Of a stretch of 64,000 bases of DNA, positions 36,616 through 44,617 are shown one piece after another; positions within the stretch are counted from its first letter, which is position 1, and each line of letters begins with the position of its first letter. The stretch comes from Microbulbifer sp. A4B17. GTDB lineage: Bacteria > Pseudomonadota > Gammaproteobacteria > Pseudomonadales > Cellvibrionaceae. The position numbers were made by a program, and so were the translations under genes. The stretch is from assembly GCF_003076275.1 (NCBI RefSeq), contig NZ_CP029064.1:4931501-4995500 (forward strand), written 5' to 3'. The notes beneath the pieces were generated by a model. The model did no database searches. It saw only the letters and a program-made list of their open reading frames with translations, and was not told where the DNA came from.

Positions 36616-37902
36616 TTACCAGCGGCGCTCAAGTTTCTTGCGCAGCAATACCGCGCTGGTATTCATCACGATCAGCACACTCAGCAGCACCATAATGGCT
36701 GCGGAGGTTCGCTCAACAAAGGCGCGCTCAGGGCTGTCCGCCCACAGAAATATCTGTACAGGCAGCACGGTGGCTGGGTCAGTTACTCCAGCTGGTACAT
36801 CGACAATAAAGGCGACCATACCAATCATTAATAAGGGGGCCGTCTCCCCCAGAGCCTGAGCCATACCGATAATCGCGCCGGTCAACATACCTGGCATCGC
36901 CAGGGGCAGCACATGATGGAAAACTACCTGCATACGCGAGGCCCCCATACCCAGTGCCGCCTCGCGAATTGAGGGCGGTACGGCCTTCAAAGCCGCGCGG
37001 CTGGAAATAATGATCGTGGGCAGGGTCATCAGTGTCAGTACCAAACCACCGACCAGAGGTGCCGAACGCGGCAACTCAAAGAAATTGATAAATATCGCCA
37101 GGCCCAGAAGACCGAAAACAATCGAAGGTACCGCCGCGAGGTTATTGATATTCACCTCAATCAAATCGGTCCAACGATTTTTGGGCGCATACTCTTCAAG
37201 GTAAATCGCCGCCGCCACACCGATGGGGAATGACAGTGCCAGGGTTACCAGCAGGGTAAACAGGGAGCCCATCAAGGCTGCGCGAATGCCCGCCTGCTCT
37301 GGCTCGCGGGAATCGCCATTGGTAAAGAAGATGGTGTTGAATCGCTTCTTCAGTTCACCACTATCCAACAGCTGCTCTATCCATCCAGCTTTCTGGTCGG
37401 AGGTGCGACCACGAAAACCCTCTTTAGAATCCTTCAGGCTTTTGACGAAAGTATCCACATCGTCATCGACTGACAGCCAGACTTTCTCTGACTTGCCCAA
37501 CAGTTCCGGATTGTCCGCCAAGCGATCGCGCAGGGTAAAAGGTGCCCCAGAGGAAACCAGGGTATAGAGCTCACGTTTGTCACTTCGACCTGTCACCGTA
37601 GGGAAACGTTCGCGCAAAGCCTGGCGAATGACACCGGTGAAGTTTGCCCAGGTCAGGCTTTCATCATCAACCTTGTCGATGCCCAGAATCTGCTCGTCGT
37701 AATGAACTTCCAACTGGATCGCCGTCTGGACAAAGGCACCACTTCCTTTGCTGATAATGTCAGTGAACAGAATCAGTACAGCGAGTACACCAAAAGCAAT
37801 ACTGCCAATACCCAGTCCACGAAACAGCTTTTCTTTGCGATGACGGCTGGCGAGACTCTTTTCGATACGCTCGCGAACCTGCGCCTGAGTAAGATCAGTC
37901 AT
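36616..37902 (-). CDS. pstA: Phosphate ABC transporter permease PstA (extended form)
   Basis: Inner-membrane permease half of the phosphate importer. The C-terminal about 230 residues are a standard PstA permease with the EAA-like loop SIREAALGMGASRMQVVFHHVLPLAMPG and a final LFLWADSPERAFVERTSAA-like region (here IFLWADSPERAFVE). The N-terminal part is longer than in E. coli (428 versus 296): after the first helix (about 28-50) there is an extra soluble, probably periplasmic region to about residue 200, before ALMGSLFTLLVTLALSFP. Such long PstA proteins occur in Pseudomonas and relatives. It overlaps pstC by eight bases. Confidence 0.95.
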   Translation of the reverse strand: MTDLTQAQVRERIEKSLASRHRKEKLFRGLGIGSIAFGVLAVLILFTDIISKGSGAFVQTAIQLEVHYDEQILGIDKVDDESLTWANFTGVIRQALRERFPTVTGRSDKRELYTLVSSGAPFTLRDRLADNPELLGKSEKVWLSVDDDVDTFVKSLKDSKEGFRGRTSDQKAGWIEQLLDSGELKKRFNTIFFTNGDSREPEQAGIRAALMGSLFTLLVTLALSFPIGVAAAIYLEEYAPKNRWTDLIEVNINNLAAVPSIVFGLLGLAIFINFFELPRSAPLVGGLVLTLMTLPTIIISSRAALKAVPPSIREAALGMGASRMQVVFHHVLPLAMPGMLTGAIIGMAQALGETAPLLMIGMVAFIVDVPAGVTDPATVLPVQIFLWADSPERAFVERTSAAIMVLLSVLIVMNTSAVLLRKKLERRW

Positions 37903-39274
37903 ACTGCTCCCGGTATTTTTTCACTACGTGCAAGGCAATAAAGTTCAGCACCAGAGTGGAGATAAACAACATCAGGCCCAAAGCAAAAGCGGCGAGAGTC
38001 TTGGGACTGTCAAATTCCTGGTCGCCAACCAACAGGGTCACTATCTGCACCGTCACGGTCGTGACAGACTCAAGCGGGTTGGCGGTTAGGTTCGCCGCGA
38101 GTCCGGCGGCCATCACCACAATCATGGTTTCACCAATTGCGCGGGAAACCGCCAGCAATACACCACCGACAATACCGGGCAGTGCCGCAGGAATCACAAC
38201 CTTGCGCACTGTCTCGGACTGGGTGGAACCCAAACCCAGGGCACCATCGCGCAGGGACTGGGGCACCGCATTGATCACGTCGTCGGATAGAGAGGAGACG
38301 AAGGGAATAATCATGATTCCCATCACCAGGCCAGCGGCCAGTGCACTTTCACTGGATGCCTGTAGGCCCATGGAGGTGGCCAGCTCGCGAATAAATGGAG
38401 CAACGGTTAAGGCTGCAAAAAAGCCGTATACCACGGTGGGTACACCGGCGAGAATTTCAAGCACAGGCTTGGCCAGGGAACGTACGCGCTTACTGGCATA
38501 CTCGGCCAGATAAATAGCCGCCATCAATCCCACAGGTACCGCCACAAACATGGCGATCGCCGATACCATCAGGGTTCCGGTAAACAGGGGGACAGCACCA
38601 AAGGCGCCACTCGACCCCACCTGGTCTGCACGCAGGGCCATTTGTGGACTCCAGTGCAAACCAAACAGAAATTCACTCACAGGTACCGACTGGAAGAAGC
38701 GCAGAGACTCAAACAATACCGATAGCAAAATACCGACAGTGGTCAGAATTGCTGCGCAGGCACAGGTGATCAATACCGTACGCAATACTTTTTCAACTTT
38801 TTCACGAGCGCGCAGCTTCGGAGAAAAGCGCAGCAGTGCAAAAGCGGCAAGCCCACTGGCCAATACCAAACTCAGGAAAGCCTGTAAATTATTGGAGCTG
38901 GAGCGCAGCTGGCTGAGGTAGTCCGCAGCACTCTGCAATTGCGGGGACTTTTCACCAATCAGGTGGCCCGCCGCGAGATTCTGGATCTGCGCGTAGAGAA
39001 GGTTTTGCCCGGAGATGCTCTCCGGCTTATCGGCAATACTATTCATAACCATCGCGCGGATGATCGCATCATCAAACACCAACCAGGCGCCGAGTAATAG
39101 AAGCGCTGGCAAACCACACCAAAGGGCGGTGAGCAATCCGTAGTAGCTGGGCAGGGCGGCCAGATTACGCACGCCGCCAAGACTGCGAGCAGCGCTTACT
39201 GCACGGCGAAAGCCAGTGCCGTAGGCCACTAATATCAGGAGCAGCAAAAGTGCGAACAGTGTGGGGGTTTGCAT
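37895..39274 (-). CDS. pstC: Phosphate ABC transporter permease PstC (extended form)
   Basis: Second permease half of the phosphate importer. 459 residues versus 319 in E. coli; the extra length is N-terminal, with helices near 3-20 and 45-65 and a soluble stretch to about 130. The core has the permease motif SLRDGALGLGSTQSETVRKV followed by VIPAALPGIVGGVLLAVSRA. GAVPLFTGTLMVSAIAMFVA and VLEILAGVPTVVYGFFA are typical PstC strings. It is separated from pstS by 162 bases containing a hairpin, and its end overlaps the pstA start, implying translational coupling. Confidence 0.95.
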   Translation of the reverse strand: MQTPTLFALLLLLILVAYGTGFRRAVSAARSLGGVRNLAALPSYYGLLTALWCGLPALLLLGAWLVFDDAIIRAMVMNSIADKPESISGQNLLYAQIQNLAAGHLIGEKSPQLQSAADYLSQLRSSSNNLQAFLSLVLASGLAAFALLRFSPKLRAREKVEKVLRTVLITCACAAILTTVGILLSVLFESLRFFQSVPVSEFLFGLHWSPQMALRADQVGSSGAFGAVPLFTGTLMVSAIAMFVAVPVGLMAAIYLAEYASKRVRSLAKPVLEILAGVPTVVYGFFAALTVAPFIRELATSMGLQASSESALAAGLVMGIMIIPFVSSLSDDVINAVPQSLRDGALGLGSTQSETVRKVVIPAALPGIVGGVLLAVSRAIGETMIVVMAAGLAANLTANPLESVTTVTVQIVTLLVGDQEFDSPKTLAAFALGLMLFISTLVLNFIALHVVKKYREQYD

Positions 39275-39374
39275 TGAATTACCGTACTAAAAATATCGTC
39301 GCTGGCATTATCCAGACTTTCTCCCGAGGTTCCATCACTGGGAGTGCGACAATTTGTGAGTCTTCTTATAAAGA

Positions 39375-39402
39375 ACGGCCAAGCCCTTTCGAGCTTGGCC
39401 GT
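39375..39402 (-). terminator. Hairpin between pstS and pstC, probable attenuator
   Basis: ACGGCCAAGC and GCTTGGCCGT form a 10-bp perfect stem with an 8-base loop, followed on the minus strand by TTCTTT. It sits 35 bases after the pstS stop and should partly stop transcription, giving more PstS than permease, or protect the pstS mRNA 3' end. Confidence 0.78.
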
Positions 39403-39436
39403 CAATTCCCTTTGACAGTACTACTCCAGAATTTTT

Positions 39437-40489
39437 TTACTTGGCTGCGAGATTACTCAGGGCATTCAGCTTGCGCACATCAGTAGCAATCTTCTGACGC
39501 TTCTCAGTGGGCAGAGGAATCATGCCTTTGTCAGCCAGATAGCCATCTTCGCCCCAAGCACGCTCATTGGTGAACTCAGCCAGGAACTGTTTAACACCGG
39601 GAACAACACCTGCGTGCTGCTTCTTAACGTAGATAAACAGCGGACGGGAAACCGGGTAGCTCTGATCAGCAATGGAGTCGAAAGTAGGGGACTGACCTTC
39701 GATCAGAGAGCCCTGTACCTTGTCAGCATTCTGGTCGAGGAAGCTGAAGCCGAAGATGCCCAGGGCGTTCGGGTTGGCAACCAGCTTATTTACGATCAGG
39801 TTGTCGTTCTCACCAGCTTCAACATAAGCGCCGTCTTCGCGAACGTTGTGACAGATCGCTTTGTAAGCGCTCTTGTCTGTTTTCTTCATGGCTGCAATCC
39901 AGCCAAACTTCTTACAGCCACCTTCCATTGCCAGCTCAGCGAAAGCGTCGCGGGTTCCGGAAGTCGGGGGTGGGCCCAGAACTTCGATTTTGGTGTTGGG
40001 CAGAGCTGGGTTTACGTCTTTCCAGGTCTTGTAAGGATTGGCTACCAGGGTTTCAGAACCGTTCGGGTTAGGAACTTCCTTAGCCAGTGCCAGGAAGATG
40101 TCCTTGCGGGTCAGCTTGAAAGGAGCGGCTTTCTTGGAGTTTGCGAGAACAATACCGTCGTAACCGATTTGTACCTCAACAACATCGACACCATTGCCGT
40201 TACACATCTCCAGCTCTGACTGCTTGATGCGACGGGAAGCACCCGTGATATCTGCCGTGCTTTCACCAACACCCTGGCAGAACAGCTTCATACCACCACC
40301 AGTGCCAGTGGACTCAACTACCGGAGTTTTAAACTGGGTAGCGCGGCTAAAGCGCTCCGCCACAGTAGTAGTAAACGGGTAAACAGTAGAGGAACCGACA
40401 ATACTAATATAGTCGCGCGCAGCCATGGCTACCTGTGAAGTTGCCAGGGTCAAAGCTGCCAGAGAAGTCGCCAGAATTTGCTTGTTCAT
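39437..40489 (-). CDS. pstS: Phosphate-binding periplasmic protein PstS
   Basis: Periplasmic receptor that captures phosphate for PstCAB. The 350-residue protein has a Sec signal peptide (1-23, ending VAMAA) and phosphate-binding elements VGSSTVYPFTTTVAE, ESTGTGGGMKLFC, and PPTSGTRDAFAEL, where Ser, Thr, Gly and Arg side chains bind the anion. It resembles the 'PstS family' of Pseudomonas and Vibrio rather than E. coli PstS in the presence of cysteines (FCQG, MCNG, GGCKKFG, AICHN). It is first in the operon with a Pho box upstream, so strong induction under phosphate limitation is expected. Confidence 0.97.
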   Translation of the reverse strand: MNKQILATSLAALTLATSQVAMAARDYISIVGSSTVYPFTTTVAERFSRATQFKTPVVESTGTGGGMKLFCQGVGESTADITGASRRIKQSELEMCNGNGVDVVEVQIGYDGIVLANSKKAAPFKLTRKDIFLALAKEVPNPNGSETLVANPYKTWKDVNPALPNTKIEVLGPPPTSGTRDAFAELAMEGGCKKFGWIAAMKKTDKSAYKAICHNVREDGAYVEAGENDNLIVNKLVANPNALGIFGFSFLDQNADKVQGSLIEGQSPTFDSIADQSYPVSRPLFIYVKKQHAGVVPGVKQFLAEFTNERAWGEDGYLADKGMIPLPTEKRQKIATDVRKLNALSNLAAK

Positions 40490-40548
40490 TGTGTAACTCC
40501 GATGAGTGTTTATATTTCACGCGGCGATGCTAGGAACAACGGGTGACG

Positions 40549-40582
40549 ATTCTATGAATAAAAGATTACAAAAAGGTTACAG
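40549..40582 (-). promoter_or_regulatory. Pho box and -10 of the pstS promoter
   Basis: On the minus strand CTGTAAC (40576-40582) and TTGTAAT repeat with 11-bp phase across 40564-40582, a good Pho box. TAGAAT at 40549-40554 is the -10, nine bases beyond. This predicts PhoB-activated expression of pstSCAB-phoU. Confidence 0.87.
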
Positions 40583-40673
40583 CTGTATTTTTACCCTGCT
40601 GGTATGAGGGAGGACAAAGGGTTAACCTTCAAGCAACATAAATAACAATAAGATGTAAAGAGAGAAGCCCCCA

Positions 40674-41246
40674 ATGCGTTATCTGCTGTTCGGTGCGCAG
40701 GCACTTGAGCGCCTGACCAGTCATACGGGGCAACTGCTGTCCTGGTTCACCTGGGCCATGGTCCTGTTACAAAGCTTTGTTGTGGTGATGCGTCACGGCT
40801 TCAACACCGGCTCTATCGCCTTACAGGAATCTGTGATTTACCTGCACGGTGCCGCCTTTATGCTGGGGCTGGCATATGCACTACAAACCGACTCCCATGT
40901 CCGAGTGGATGTTTTCTACCGCAGGATGAGCGCCCGGGCCAAAGCCTGGATCAATGCAATTGGCTATCTGGTGTTCCTCTTACCCGTCTGCGCCTTTCTA
41001 TTTATAAGTAGCTGGCACTTTGTACTGAATAGTTGGTCAGTTTTTGAAGACAGTGCAAATGCCGGTGGCCTACCGGGAGTGTTTTTACTGAAAAGCCTGA
41101 TTCCTCTATCTGCCGTCACTCTGGCCCTGGCGGGACTGGCCCAATTTATTCGTGCACTGGTGCAATTGATGCTGCCCCAACAACAGCCCACCCCAATGTC
41201 ATCATCAAAAACAGTATTGAAGCAGGTAGAAGGGGCCGAAGTGTGA
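40674..41246 (+). CDS. TRAP transporter small permease (DctQ type)
   Basis: Small membrane subunit of a tripartite ATP-independent periplasmic transporter. The 190-residue protein has four hydrophobic segments (about 18-40, 55-70, 92-112, 140-163). The DctQ signature follows the second: ALQESVIYLHGAAFMLGLAYALQTDSHVRVDVFYRRM. Its stop overlaps the start of the large permease gene by four bases (GTGA), so they are coupled. The large form of this group pairs with FcbT/TakP-type receptors (mannitol/chloroaromatic or 2-oxoacid class), consistent with the receptor found 2 kb downstream on the other strand. AGAGAG is the ribosome site. Confidence 0.92.
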   Translation: MRYLLFGAQALERLTSHTGQLLSWFTWAMVLLQSFVVVMRHGFNTGSIALQESVIYLHGAAFMLGLAYALQTDSHVRVDVFYRRMSARAKAWINAIGYLVFLLPVCAFLFISSWHFVLNSWSVFEDSANAGGLPGVFLLKSLIPLSAVTLALAGLAQFIRALVQLMLPQQQPTPMSSSKTVLKQVEGAEV

Positions 41247-42607
41247 TTGAGCTAATTCCCTTTCTGATGTTTGCAGCCGTCTGTGCCCTGCTTATGTTCG
41301 GTTACCCTGTAGCTTTTACTCTCGCAGGTACAGCCTTGCTATCAGCGGGCCTGGGTATTGTGTATGGCCTATTCGATGCCGAGTTATTGCGCGCCTTCCC
41401 CGATCGCCTCTACGGCATTATGCAAAACGGCACTTTGGTTGCCGTTCCGTTATTTGTGCTTATGGGAGTGATACTTGAGCGAGCCAAGATTGCCGAGGAT
41501 TTGCTGGTTAATCTGAGCAAAGCCTTTATGGGCGCCCCCTCGGGACTCGCCATTTCCGTGGTTGTAGTGGGCGCACTACTCGCCGCCAGCACTGGCATTG
41601 TCGGTGCAACTGTAGTCACCATGGGGCTGATGTCACTGCCCACCATGTTAAAAAACGGCTATTCCCCCAAACTGGCCACCGGCACTATCTGTGCCACCGG
41701 TACCCTCGGGCAAATTATCCCCCCCTCTATTGCCTTGGTTCTACTGGGTGACACCCTCTCCAATGCCTACCAACAGGCACAACTGTCTGCAGGTATTTTC
41801 AATCCCAAGCCGGTCAGCGTGGGGGATCTGTTTGTGGGGGCAATTATTCCCGGCTTACTGCTGGTGGCCGCCTATATCATTTATCTATTATTTATCGCCC
41901 GTCGCCCCAAACCCACGGAGACCAGTGAGCCTCCAGAAGTGGATAAGGCCCAACTGATTCGCAGCCTTTTGCCCCCGATTGCCTTAATGCTGATTGTGCT
42001 TGGGTCAATCATCGTTGGCGCTGCCACCCCCACGGAAGCAGCAGCCGTCGGCGCGCTGGGGGCGGCGTTACTGGCATCCAGTCGCGGAGCTCTAAGCTTT
42101 AAGCGCGCCGGGGAAATCGGCCGCAGTACACTTCAGGTCTCGGCAATGGTTTTCGCCATATTGATTGGCGCTTCATTATTTTCTCTGGTATTTCGCGGTT
42201 ACAACGGCGAAGAGCTGGTGACAGGATTTTTCCACAGCCTGCCCGGGGGGGTAATCGGTGCGACACTGTTGGTGATGCTGGTAATCTTCCTGCTGGGCTT
42301 CATCCTCGACTTTATCGAAATCACCTTTGTAGTGGTACCAATTGTGGGCCCGGTACTGCTGGCAATGGGCGTCGATCCGGTGTGGCTCGGCATTATGATT
42401 GCCATCAATTTGCAAACCTCTTTCCTAACGCCTCCATTTGGGTTTGCTCTCTTTTACCTGCGCGGGGTGGCCCCCAGTTCTGTGGCCACATCGGCCATCT
42501 ATCGCGGGGTAGCGCCTTTTATTGCCATCCAACTTTTACTGCTGTGCCTGCTGGCGATATGGCCGGCCCTGGCCACTTGGTTGCCGGGGGTGGTTCAGCA
42601 ACAGTGA
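41243..42607 (+). CDS. TRAP transporter large permease (DctM type)
   Basis: Main transport subunit of the TRAP system, a sodium-driven importer of the ion-transporter superfamily. The 454-residue protein has about 12 hydrophobic segments and DctM hallmarks: VPLFVLMGVILERAKIAEDL, ASTGIVGATVVTMGLMSLP, GTLGQIIPPSIALVLLGD and the C-terminal NLQTSFLTPPFGFALFYLRG. The start is GTG 41243. A short hairpin (42672-42688, CGGCC/GGCCG) after its stop could end the transcript. Substrate is not inferable beyond organic acid. Confidence 0.94.
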   Translation: MIELIPFLMFAAVCALLMFGYPVAFTLAGTALLSAGLGIVYGLFDAELLRAFPDRLYGIMQNGTLVAVPLFVLMGVILERAKIAEDLLVNLSKAFMGAPSGLAISVVVVGALLAASTGIVGATVVTMGLMSLPTMLKNGYSPKLATGTICATGTLGQIIPPSIALVLLGDTLSNAYQQAQLSAGIFNPKPVSVGDLFVGAIIPGLLLVAAYIIYLLFIARRPKPTETSEPPEVDKAQLIRSLLPPIALMLIVLGSIIVGAATPTEAAAVGALGAALLASSRGALSFKRAGEIGRSTLQVSAMVFAILIGASLFSLVFRGYNGEELVTGFFHSLPGGVIGATLLVMLVIFLLGFILDFIEITFVVVPIVGPVLLAMGVDPVWLGIMIAINLQTSFLTPPFGFALFYLRGVAPSSVATSAIYRGVAPFIAIQLLLLCLLAIWPALATWLPGVVQQQ

Positions 42608-42671
42608 TCTGCGACATGTGGAGAGCCGTCCATAGACTGAGAGGCAGCACCAACGGCCAAAAACGCGTCTA

Positions 42672-42688
42672 CGGCCGACTAAAGGCCG
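42672..42688 (+). terminator. Weak hairpin after the TRAP permease genes
   Basis: CGGCC and GGCCG pair around a 7-base loop, followed by AAATTTATT. The stem is only 5 bp and the T content modest, so this is tentative. Confidence 0.3.
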
Positions 42689-42698
42689 AAATTTATTC

Positions 42699-42729
42699 TG
42701 GTCAATTACTGGTCAAATTGTGCTAGAAT
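42699..42729 (+). promoter_or_regulatory. Direct repeat and extended -10 upstream of the thioesterase gene
   Basis: TGGTCAA occurs at 42699-42705 and 42710-42716, exactly 11 bp apart. It is followed by the extended -10 TGCTAGAAT (hexamer 42724-42729). The repeats occupy the -35 region, the layout of an activator-dependent promoter. The regulator is unknown. Confidence 0.55.
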
Positions 42730-42783
42730 GCGCCACCATTCCAGTAGTGGAAACCAATAACTCTAACAATCTGTGAGTACCCG

Positions 42784-43182
42784 ATGTCCGCACTGTCAGC
42801 TCTCGATGAAGATCCGCAACCCACAGGCACGCTAACCCTGCAAACCCTGGCTATGCCCCGCGATACCAATCCGCAGGGGGATGTTTTTGCCGGTTGGCTG
42901 ATGTCGCAGATGGACCTCGCTGGCGCCATTCTCGCGCAAACCATGGCGCGCGGCCGTGTCACAACTGTTGCGGTGGGCAGCATGGTTTTCCTGCGCCCGG
43001 TTCCGGTTGGCTCAACAGTCAGCTGCTATGCGGAAGCCATTGAAGAAGGGCGCTCCTCGATTCGTACCATGGTTGAGGTTTGGCTGACGCGGGTGGATTC
43101 CGGTGAGCAGGTCAAGGTCACCGAGGGTGAGTTTGTATTTGTCGCTATCGACGATGCCGGCCGTACCAGACCGCTGCCCTGA
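42784..43182 (+). CDS. Acyl-CoA thioesterase (YciA/hotdog family)
   Basis: Hydrolyses acyl-CoA esters in the cytoplasm. The 132-residue single hotdog domain has the YciA-type active-site region MPRDTNPQGDVFAGWLMSQMD (Asn/Gly/Asp in N-x-x-G-x-x-x-G-G-like context) and VAVGSMVFLRPVPVGSTVSCY, then VTEGEFVFVAID. The length equals E. coli YciA. It sits between the TRAP permease genes and the convergent receptor gene; there is no mechanistic reason for the pairing. A bidirectional terminator follows. Confidence 0.93.
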   Translation: MSALSALDEDPQPTGTLTLQTLAMPRDTNPQGDVFAGWLMSQMDLAGAILAQTMARGRVTTVAVGSMVFLRPVPVGSTVSCYAEAIEEGRSSIRTMVEVWLTRVDSGEQVKVTEGEFVFVAIDDAGRTRPLP

Positions 43183-43197
43183 TTGTAGGTTTCGAGT

Positions 43198-43227
43198 TTG
43201 CCGGCTGTAGTGCAACACAGCCGGCAA
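43198..43227. terminator. Bidirectional terminator between thioesterase and TRAP receptor genes
   Basis: An 11-bp perfect stem, TTGCCGGCTGT (43198-43208) with ACAGCCGGCAA (43217-43227), and an 8-base loop between converging genes. Short T-rich flanks only. Confidence 0.75.
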
Positions 43228-43251
43228 TATCATCGGCCCAGTAGTTGGCCG

Positions 43252-44385
43252 CTAATCTTCCTTTAACTCTCTCGCCTGGTAGTAAGCCTCTTCACTGATC
43301 TCGTGGTAGGGCTTCACATCCCGTTCAAATTCCTTAAAGGCTTTGTAAACACGGGCAAACTCCGGGTCCTGCTGCGCCGTCTCCTGCATAATTTCGTTGT
43401 TGATCTTCTTCAGGTGAGACAGAACATCCTCCGGCAAGCGCTCCACTTTTACCCCGTGCTCTTCTACCAGCTCCTTGAGGGCCCGGTTATTACGTGCCGT
43501 ATATTCGTCCAGCATATCCTGGTTGGCTTCGCGGGCGGCGACCCGCACTATTTCCTGCAAATCAGCAGGCAGTTTTTCGAATGCCTTTTTATTAACGATA
43601 AATTCCAGGATAGAGCCCGGCTCATGCCACCCTGGGTAGTAGTAATACTCGGCGACCTGGTGGAAACCAAAAGCGAGATCGTTGTAAGGGCCCACCCATT
43701 CGGTGGCATCAATCACTCCAGTCTGGAGGGCGGTGTAGAGTTCTCCACCGGGAATGGTCACCGCAGTGCCGCCAGCGCGGTTTAAAACCTCACCACCCAG
43801 GCCAGGAATACGCATCTTTAGGCCCTTTAAATCCTTCACCGACTTGATCGGTTTGTTAAACCAGCCCGCCATCTGTACACCGGTGGAGCCCCCCGCAAGT
43901 GGGATCAGGTTAAAGGGCTCGTAGATCTCCTCCCAGAGTTCGAGACCACCACCGTGGTGCAACCAACCATTCATTTCCTGGGCATTCAAGCCAAAAGGCA
44001 CCGCGGTAAAAAACTGGGCAGCAGGCACCTTGCCTTTCCAGTAATAGGCCGCGCCATGCCCCATCTGCGCGGCGCCTTCCGATACAGCACCAAATACGCC
44101 AAGGGCAGGCACCAACTCACCGGCACCGTACACTTTGATCCTGAGACGCCCGGCTGACATCGCCTCGACTTTCTTGGCAAAACGCTCCGGCGCACTGCCG
44201 AGGCCAGGGAAGTTCTTGGGCCAGGTAGTAACTAATTTCCACTCGAACAGCTCTTTATTACCCTCTGCGGAAAAGTGCTGGGCAGGACCCATTGCTGCAC
44301 GGGAAGCTACCAGGGCGGCGAAGGTAATGGCGAGCAGGGCTAAGAGCCCGAGAATGATGGCCGGGTACCAATTGAGTTTTTTCAT
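43252..44385 (-). CDS. TRAP transporter substrate-binding protein (FcbT/TakP-like)
   Basis: Extracytoplasmic receptor of a TRAP transporter. The 377-residue protein has an N-terminal hydrophobic helix (about 7-30) as signal or anchor and a DctP-type fold: LVTTWPKNFPGLGSAPERFA, the conserved arginine region GLKMRIPGLGGEVLNRAGG, and VIDATEWVGPYNDLAFGFHQ. The last string is characteristic of the TakP/FcbT1 branch that binds 2-oxoacids or mannitol/chloroaromatics. It converges on the thioesterase gene and is on the opposite strand from the DctQ/DctM genes, about 0.65 kb beyond them. It probably serves them (inference). Confidence 0.92.
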   Translation of the reverse strand: MKKLNWYPAIILGLLALLAITFAALVASRAAMGPAQHFSAEGNKELFEWKLVTTWPKNFPGLGSAPERFAKKVEAMSAGRLRIKVYGAGELVPALGVFGAVSEGAAQMGHGAAYYWKGKVPAAQFFTAVPFGLNAQEMNGWLHHGGGLELWEEIYEPFNLIPLAGGSTGVQMAGWFNKPIKSVKDLKGLKMRIPGLGGEVLNRAGGTAVTIPGGELYTALQTGVIDATEWVGPYNDLAFGFHQVAEYYYYPGWHEPGSILEFIVNKKAFEKLPADLQEIVRVAAREANQDMLDEYTARNNRALKELVEEHGVKVERLPEDVLSHLKKINNEIMQETAQQDPEFARVYKAFKEFERDVKPYHEISEEAYYQARELKED

Positions 44386-44617
44386 TGCTACTAATTTATC
44401 GTTATTTTTGTATTGTACAAATTATCGGCAGACGCTTTGGTCGCCATCTTAGGTCTTCAGGGGAGGTCCTCTGTGATTTGACCCTGGTATTTTGAATGGA
44501 TTCCCGCTACCGCTGGAATCCATTCACCACCATCTAACTTTCAATTCTGCATGTCTCTCAGTACCGACATGCTCCGGCACTCAGTATTTAACGCTCAGTG
44601 CCAGCTCAAGCCATCAC

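Noticed and set aside
35800..36831. 343-codon open frame on the plus strand opposite pstB and the end of pstA
   Set aside because: It is entirely antisense to two unmistakable genes, has no ribosome site and reads as low-similarity sequence; a coding shadow.
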